From: Sulfurimonas sp.
GTDB lineage: Bacteria; Campylobacterota; Campylobacteria; Campylobacterales; Sulfurimonadaceae
NCBI GenBank assembly: GCA_016764205.1
Contig: JAESSH010000048.1
Coordinates: forward strand, 1-11,265
Direction of reading: 5' to 3'
Length of the DNA: 11,265 nucleotides
Made by a program: the position numbers and the translations under genes. Below are positions 9,101-11,265 of the stretch, one piece after another. The notes below the pieces were generated by a model. That model made no database searches. It saw only the letters and a program-made list of their open reading frames with translations, and was not told where the DNA came from. Position 1 is the stretch's first letter. Every line of letters starts with the position of its first letter.

Positions 9101-10016
9101 ATGTGCCATTGTCTGGTTCAGTGATTGTTACTGTTGTTGTTGCTTGAAATGTTTCAATAATTGCTGGACTTCCATCGGGCGTGCCAATAAAGAATGTATC
9201 GATATCGACTCCAATAGTATTAGTACAGTTAGGACTTCTTGTTGTGACATCTATTCCATCGATTTGAATACTAGAGTTAAAAATATTATTTCCCAAGGAA
9301 TGAGCTGTGCCACTTTTATCAGTGATGGTAACGGAATCATTTCTTCCTATATCTCCTTCTCCTCCAAAAATTAGAAACTTAGCATTGACAGGTTCGCTTT
9401 TTGATGTTAAAAATCCATTTAATATAGAACCTATAGTTCCACCTTTAATAGTTGATTTAAATCCATCGAAAAGAGTAATATTTCTTGCTTTTGAGTTAGC
9501 GTCTAAGTAAATAACTACCAATGCCCATGCTCCAAAACTATTTGTAGATGTCGCTGCTTGAATGTCTGCAACCCATACTTCACCATTATAACCTGTCTCC
9601 TGGATTACACTGGTACTTTCATTATTGATGGCATCTGTTATGTTAGCAGTTATATTAACAAAACCTTGGTAGTCATTGTACGGTCCAAACCCAGGGGCAG
9701 TGTCAAATCCATAATAAAAATTACTTGTATTAGACGTTAGAGTAGTATAACTTGTAGTATTGGATGTTTTAAGTTTAATATTTTGTGCACTTACAGGCAT
9801 AGTTGCATTGTTCGTATTGATAAACCTTCCTTGCCAATATAAACCGGCAAATAGTACTTTATTAACTCCGGGTGGAAGAATAAGTTGTGACATTGTAGAA
9901 TTAACTGTTGTACTATCACTATCCATGTCAGCAAATACCATGTTTACACTACTGTTATTAATTGTTGCTCCAACACAAGTTGAATCTGGTCCAAGCATAA
10001 TTGAATTACCAATCAT
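6132..10016 (-). CDS. Giant secreted surface protein, MshQ-like, pilus operon
   Basis: Numbered from the first ATG (1294 codons), the N-terminal part (about 1-320) resembles the shared head of large bacterial surface proteins: G-D-I-S-M-I-G-N-S straddling the ATG, V-L-F-A-G-L-Y-W-Q-G at 54-63, then G-A-W-A-L-V-V-I-Y and N-I-T-L-F-D-G-F at 162-186. A Cys-rich middle contains C-L-E-C (699-702) and C-S-R-D-N-F-A-I-R-P (712-721). The R-F-H-P-Y-M-F segment at 914-920 also recalls MshQ/DUF6701-type pilus proteins. It is rich in Asn, Ser and Thr, has 18 cysteines and 19 extended N-glycosylation sequons. No von Willebrand A domain or PilY1 propeller is evident. As it heads an operon with three minor pilins, a pilus-tip or pilus-associated adhesin is the best inference. 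The true start is almost certainly upstream, since an in-frame signal peptide lies at 10017-10160. Confidence 0.82.
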   Translation of the reverse strand: MIGNSIMLGPDSTCVGATINNSSVNMVFADMDSDSTTVNSTMSQLILPPGVNKVLFAGLYWQGRFINTNNATMPVSAQNIKLKTSNTTSYTTLTSNTSNFYYGFDTAPGFGPYNDYQGFVNITANITDAINNESTSVIQETGYNGEVWVADIQAATSTNSFGAWALVVIYLDANSKARNITLFDGFKSTIKGGTIGSILNGFLTSKSEPVNAKFLIFGGEGDIGRNDSVTITDKSGTAHSLGNNIFNSSIQIDGIDVTTRSPNCTNTIGVDIDTFFIGTPDGSPAIIETFQATTTVTITEPDNGTWDQIFPGLFAFSTELYEPEFCYDYAYKQQGRYFTEDNNGTAFPTLTGDVVTGEEIEVSLFIKNLEDSDVTVSDFKVNILDINTSQIRYKENTVKLARNSSSATSILDSDLNVSIGSNPESIQDIDVGTIDAKDSVYIYYQVTPQDSYVQTPLNIQIDYNLVLDGTVVPYSLQPGVNMDICTHANFIYTPVEGMFNLVHNTYQNPFLSSGYYYNLPTQVTSRAETFRLIATDPNDLNTLQDINTTVGIELIDSSAFHESETSCQEKSSAINDKVWINITGNTSTFTAADIINNQLVKNPNAAIEFYETARENTAFRISYPLDNNNSNILITETAPNSGRFNLEDFPDYAGQTCASDVFYEEDNGQIRKYTQVPQSCGNASSNAPSAMTQREVNRCLECIYGSNIKQICSRDNFAIRPEAFLINIDDQDENNNFIQTRLTTGFSGVVGANPPTLHVASTYNYNVEVNASNFVNNTASDGYTKPFSSTSSDENIQYTWSPTIAITAGACDESSQAVSVRFVNGKVDENTSVNQVGEYRLNLTDKSWTNVDNDPTSLSMIHHTTSSYFTNTADCIQNNADTQDINSSTKNGCEISSNHINSNNNFVYNDLDVRFHPYMFTVNTGVTLGQGHITPPVNNAFIYMANMSDDENMSVQINTMITARGKNTPTALSNYVTGCYAQALDINISKSNTISTQLIHQYNFNDYNLTRQKLLDTPEINSSIPVGVNRDIHITTTAGYFPRNMGGSLDTTTRLNYAREVNATANPEQITFLRYNVQDSNNTFTADLNPGNFTNGSSDINKSATQNLDVTHFYARTAGKRTTIICDSAVANCTSGGTEPDVFLYYEVFCNGVLNGNVCSPALLPRDANGNTQQKTDTRWFMSLDHNISNYGDLNSSTDSYYSGNTYLPNGINYANNYTLNSQHSYQIANGLPYTAVMDDNVSEWLVYDENNASAVLNNHTVIFRRQTEWSGDHEADSKTTTDRVKRVNRRIMW

Positions 10017-10160
10017 ACTAATATCACCATAAATAGTGTAAGCTTTTTTTAGTGAAAATTCTTTATAATTATCTGCTGCATAGAGATTAGAATGGTGTGG
10101 TGAAAATGAGAAGAGTATAGTAAATATTTGTAAGCAACATAGTTTTTTTAATAAAGGGAT
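10017..10160 (-). other. In-frame signal-peptide extension lacking a standard start codon
   Basis: Reading upstream of the ATG at 10016 in the same frame gives 48 further codons with no stop. From ATC at 10160 they read I-P-L-L-K-K, then a hydrophobic core (L-C-C-L-Q-I-F-T-I-L-F-S-F), then a polar region ending N-L-Y-A, with probable cleavage before A-D-N-Y-K. This is a standard Sec signal peptide of about 28 residues. GAGGAG at 10167-10172 is spaced 6 bases before the ATC. The frame continues open to a TAG at 10200-10202 but contains no ATG, GTG or TTG upstream of 10016. Either initiation uses ATC, or an ATG to ATC change has damaged the start, or a base is missing: one extra base between 10151 and 10171 would join the ATG at 10174 to this frame. 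Confidence 0.68.
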
Positions 10161-10164
10161 AACA

Positions 10165-10201
10165 AACTCCTCATAAAAACTGTATATAAAGATAAGGAGC
10201 T
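10165..10201 (-). promoter_or_regulatory. Leader hairpin covering the Shine-Dalgarno of the surface-protein gene
   Basis: In the minus-strand transcript AGCTCCTTAT (10201-10192) can pair along its full length with ATGAGGAGTT (10174-10165), ten pairs including two G-U wobbles, around a 17-base loop. The paired arm contains the GAGGAG ribosome site and the nearby ATG at 10174. This could limit translation of the large surface gene, for example by temperature or a binding factor. The pairing is visible in the sequence; any regulatory role is inference. Confidence 0.42.
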
Positions 10202-10210
10202 AAACAGTTA

Positions 10211-10216
10211 TTTATA
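10211..10216 (-). promoter_or_regulatory. Candidate -10 element for the pilus operon
   Basis: TATAAA on the minus strand (10216-10211) would start transcription near 10204, just before the leader hairpin and about 44 bases before the ATC at 10160. TACAAT at 10239-10234 is an alternative. Neither has a convincing -35, and the whole region is AT-rich, so the choice is weak. Confidence 0.25.
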
Positions 10217-10280
10217 CTTGTCATATGGGTTTAATTGTACTCTTTTTTATAAAAATATATTCTTAAATCTGATGTTATTT

Positions 10281-10289
10281 TGTTATACT
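10281..10289 (+). promoter_or_regulatory. Extended -10 promoter for mntA-hepT
   Basis: TGTTATACT at 10281-10289 is an extended -10 (TGn followed by TATACT). Transcription would begin about 6-7 bases downstream, at or next to the mntA ATG (10296), so the message may be leaderless. No Shine-Dalgarno is present before that ATG, which agrees with this. The -35 region is AT-rich without a clear hexamer. Confidence 0.45.
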
Positions 10290-10295
10290 TGCTCT

Positions 10296-10583
10296 ATGAG
10301 ATTAAGTAAACACTCTATTGAGTCTATTAAAACCGTTTTTCAAATTGTTTTTAAGGAAGGAAATATTTATCTTTTTGGAAGTCGCACAGATGACACGAAA
10401 AAAGGTGGTGATATTGACCTTTACATTGAAGTGCAAGACAAAACTGATTTGTTTGAGAAAAAGATAAAATTTCTTGCAAGGCTAAAACAAAAAATACAAG
10501 ACCAAAAAATAGATGTAGTTTTTAATGAAGATGCTACAAGACTAATAGAAAAAGAGGCAAAAAAATGGGCGATAGCTATTTAG
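10296..10583 (+). CDS. mntA: MntA-type minimal nucleotidyltransferase, antitoxin of HEPN/MNT module
   Basis: This 95-residue protein is a minimal nucleotidyltransferase. In characterised HepT-MntA pairs the MNT protein neutralises its partner by transferring AMP groups to a tyrosine. The catalytic motif is visible as L-F-G-S-R (S29) followed by G-G-D-I-D-L, with Asp39 and Asp41 as metal ligands. The third acidic residue is probably Asp73 in K-I-D-V-V-F. Spacing between G-S and D-x-D is nine residues, one fewer than the usual GSx10DxD. The ATG at 10296 was chosen because the domain starts immediately after it; a TTG at 10218 would add 26 hydrophobic, Cys-rich residues and place the promoter inside the gene. 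There is no Shine-Dalgarno, and the -10 suggests a leaderless mRNA. It overlaps hepT by 19 bases. Confidence 0.86.
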   Translation: MRLSKHSIESIKTVFQIVFKEGNIYLFGSRTDDTKKGGDIDLYIEVQDKTDLFEKKIKFLARLKQKIQDQKIDVVFNEDATRLIEKEAKKWAIAI

Positions 10584-11032
10584 TATATCAAAAAAAATTT
10601 ACTAAAGCATTGAGTGAATCAAAAATGCACGTGCAAAGGATTAATGAAGCCTTTATAGAATTGGAAAAAAACTATACATTTCCTATAGAGGTAAAAGAGT
10701 TTGAGACATTAGTTACAAGTAAAACTACCTTAGCGTTTGCAGACCAAATTATCTACAGATTTGCAAAGGCACAAGATAGTATGGGAGCAAAACTTTTTAA
10801 GGCATATATGTTGGTGCAAGGCACGAATGTGGATAAGCCTTTTTTAGATATACTTAATTCCCTTGAAAAACTGGACATTTTAAATGTAGATGAATGGTTT
10901 GAATTACGTGAAATTAGAAATGAAATTGCACATGATTATGAGGACAATAAAGACTTAGCTATGAATATTTTAAACAGTATATTTAAGCATAAAAAAGAAC
11001 TCGAAAACATCTTAAAAGCCTTTACAAAATAA
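10565..11032 (+). CDS. hepT: HepT-type HEPN ribonuclease toxin
   Basis: This 155-residue, all-helical protein looks like the HEPN toxin of an MNT/HEPN pair, a metal-independent RNase family. The active-site motif is complete: R118-N-E-I-A-H123-D-Y125, fitting R-x4-H-x-Y, where Arg and His are catalytic and the Tyr is the residue AMPylated by MntA in characterised systems. The helix before it (D60 to about K79) has the Y-R-F-A-K-A-Q-D pattern common in this group. The ATG at 10565 has AGAGG at 10553-10557 spaced 7 bases and lies inside the end of mntA, so the two are translated together, antitoxin first. A 'nucleotidyltransferase substrate-binding protein' label is the alternative name for related HEPN partners. 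No truncation is seen, so the module appears intact. The stop is 2 bases from the convergent fliW stop. Confidence 0.86.
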   Translation: MGDSYLVYQKKFTKALSESKMHVQRINEAFIELEKNYTFPIEVKEFETLVTSKTTLAFADQIIYRFAKAQDSMGAKLFKAYMLVQGTNVDKPFLDILNSLEKLDILNVDEWFELREIRNEIAHDYEDNKDLAMNILNSIFKHKKELENILKAFTK

Positions 11033-11034
11033 AC

Positions 11035-11265
11035 CTACTTCTTTAAAAAGTCCGAAATTTTTTCAGCGACACCGTATTTTGTTGAATCATTAAGAATTAT
11101 TTGTGCCATTTTGTTGTTGTCTGTGTTAAATATGAGGGGTCCTATGAAGTTAACTATAGAGTCTTCTATGGGTGTTTGTATAAGAACGATGTTTAAAATG
11201 AGTAAGTTAGAATCCTTTGTGGCACTTAGTAATTCTTCTGTATTTTGTGGTACTTCAAAGTCATA
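11035..11265 (-). CDS. fliW: Flagellar assembly factor FliW, C-terminal part
   Basis: The last 76 codons of a minus-strand gene run off the right edge of the window, ending with TAG at 11035-11037. The sequence matches the C-terminal part of FliW: L-L-I-L-N-I-V-L-I-Q, then S-I-V-N-F-I-G-P-L-I-F-N, then M-A-Q-I-I-L-N and a final Y-G-V-A-E-K-I-S-D-F-L. FliW binds flagellin in the cytoplasm and antagonises CsrA, tying flagellin translation to filament assembly; whole proteins are about 130-150 residues, so roughly half is present. There is only a 2-base gap to the convergent hepT stop, leaving no room for a terminator between the two. Confidence 0.93.
   Translation of the reverse strand, partial: YDFEVPQNTEELLSATKDSNLLILNIVLIQTPIEDSIVNFIGPLIFNTDNNKMAQIILNDSTKYGVAEKISDFLKK

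Noticed and set aside
6132..10016. PilY1 identity for the large surface protein
   Set aside because: No von Willebrand A segment or PilY1-type calcium-binding loop is visible; the later motifs look more like MshQ.
8740..10032. Several 60-119 codon plus-strand frames opposite the giant gene
   Set aside because: They are antisense shadows of one long minus-strand frame, with Cys- and Ser-rich translations and no recognisable domain.
10143..10149. A7 run as a phase-variation or programmed frameshift site
   Set aside because: In the frame of the ATG at 10174 the TAA is reached at the edge of the run, so changing the run length would not restore the reading frame.
10218..10295. A TTG-initiated extension of mntA giving 121 residues
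   Set aside because: The extra 26 residues are hydrophobic and Cys-rich, unlike an MNT protein, and cover the AT-rich promoter region with the extended -10.
1..11265. CRISPR arrays, tRNA or rRNA genes, insertion sequences, prophage genes
   Set aside because: No regularly spaced direct repeats, cloverleaf-like sequences, transposase motifs or phage structural genes were seen on either strand.

Overview
The window reads as an ordinary chromosomal segment of an AT-rich, flagellated Campylobacterota bacterium, Sulfurimonas-like in style. The support is low-GC coding sequence, a FliW fragment, a long-form hibernation factor, and prepilins with Ala rather than Gly before the FTLIE-type motif. The genus is an inference; no rRNA or tRNA is present.

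Left part (1-2557, plus strand): the last codons of an upstream gene, an unrecognised 97-residue protein and a RecD2-type helicase are joined by ATGA stop/start overlaps, so they look like one translationally coupled unit. It meets the next, minus-strand unit tail to tail with a 6-base overlap of the coding regions and a possible shared hairpin terminator.

Central part (2552-10160, minus strand): in transcription order this is a very large secreted surface protein (MshQ-like C-terminal part), three minor pilins in the order MshD/PilV-like, MshO/PilW-like and MshP/PilX-like, then long-form HPF with its own promoter, then a membrane protein joining a protoglobin haem sensor to a PsiE-like four-helix domain. 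The first four genes overlap one another and probably build the tip of an MSHA-like type IV pilus. The last two overlap by up to 59 bases and look like a stress or stationary-phase pair.

Right part (10161-11265): a divergent promoter region separates the pilus operon from a two-gene HEPN/MNT toxin-antitoxin module (mntA-hepT, plus strand). That module ends 2 bases from the stop of a convergent, truncated fliW gene.

The most notable points are these. The large surface protein has a clear in-frame signal peptide upstream of its first ATG but no ATG, GTG or TTG to start it, although a good Shine-Dalgarno sits 6 bases before an ATC codon. That Shine-Dalgarno can be buried in a leader hairpin. 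The same protein carries 19 extended PglB-type N-glycosylation sequons. The HepT protein has the complete R-x4-H-x-Y motif, which includes the tyrosine modified by MntA in characterised systems. I see no evidence for CRISPR, prophage or insertion sequences.
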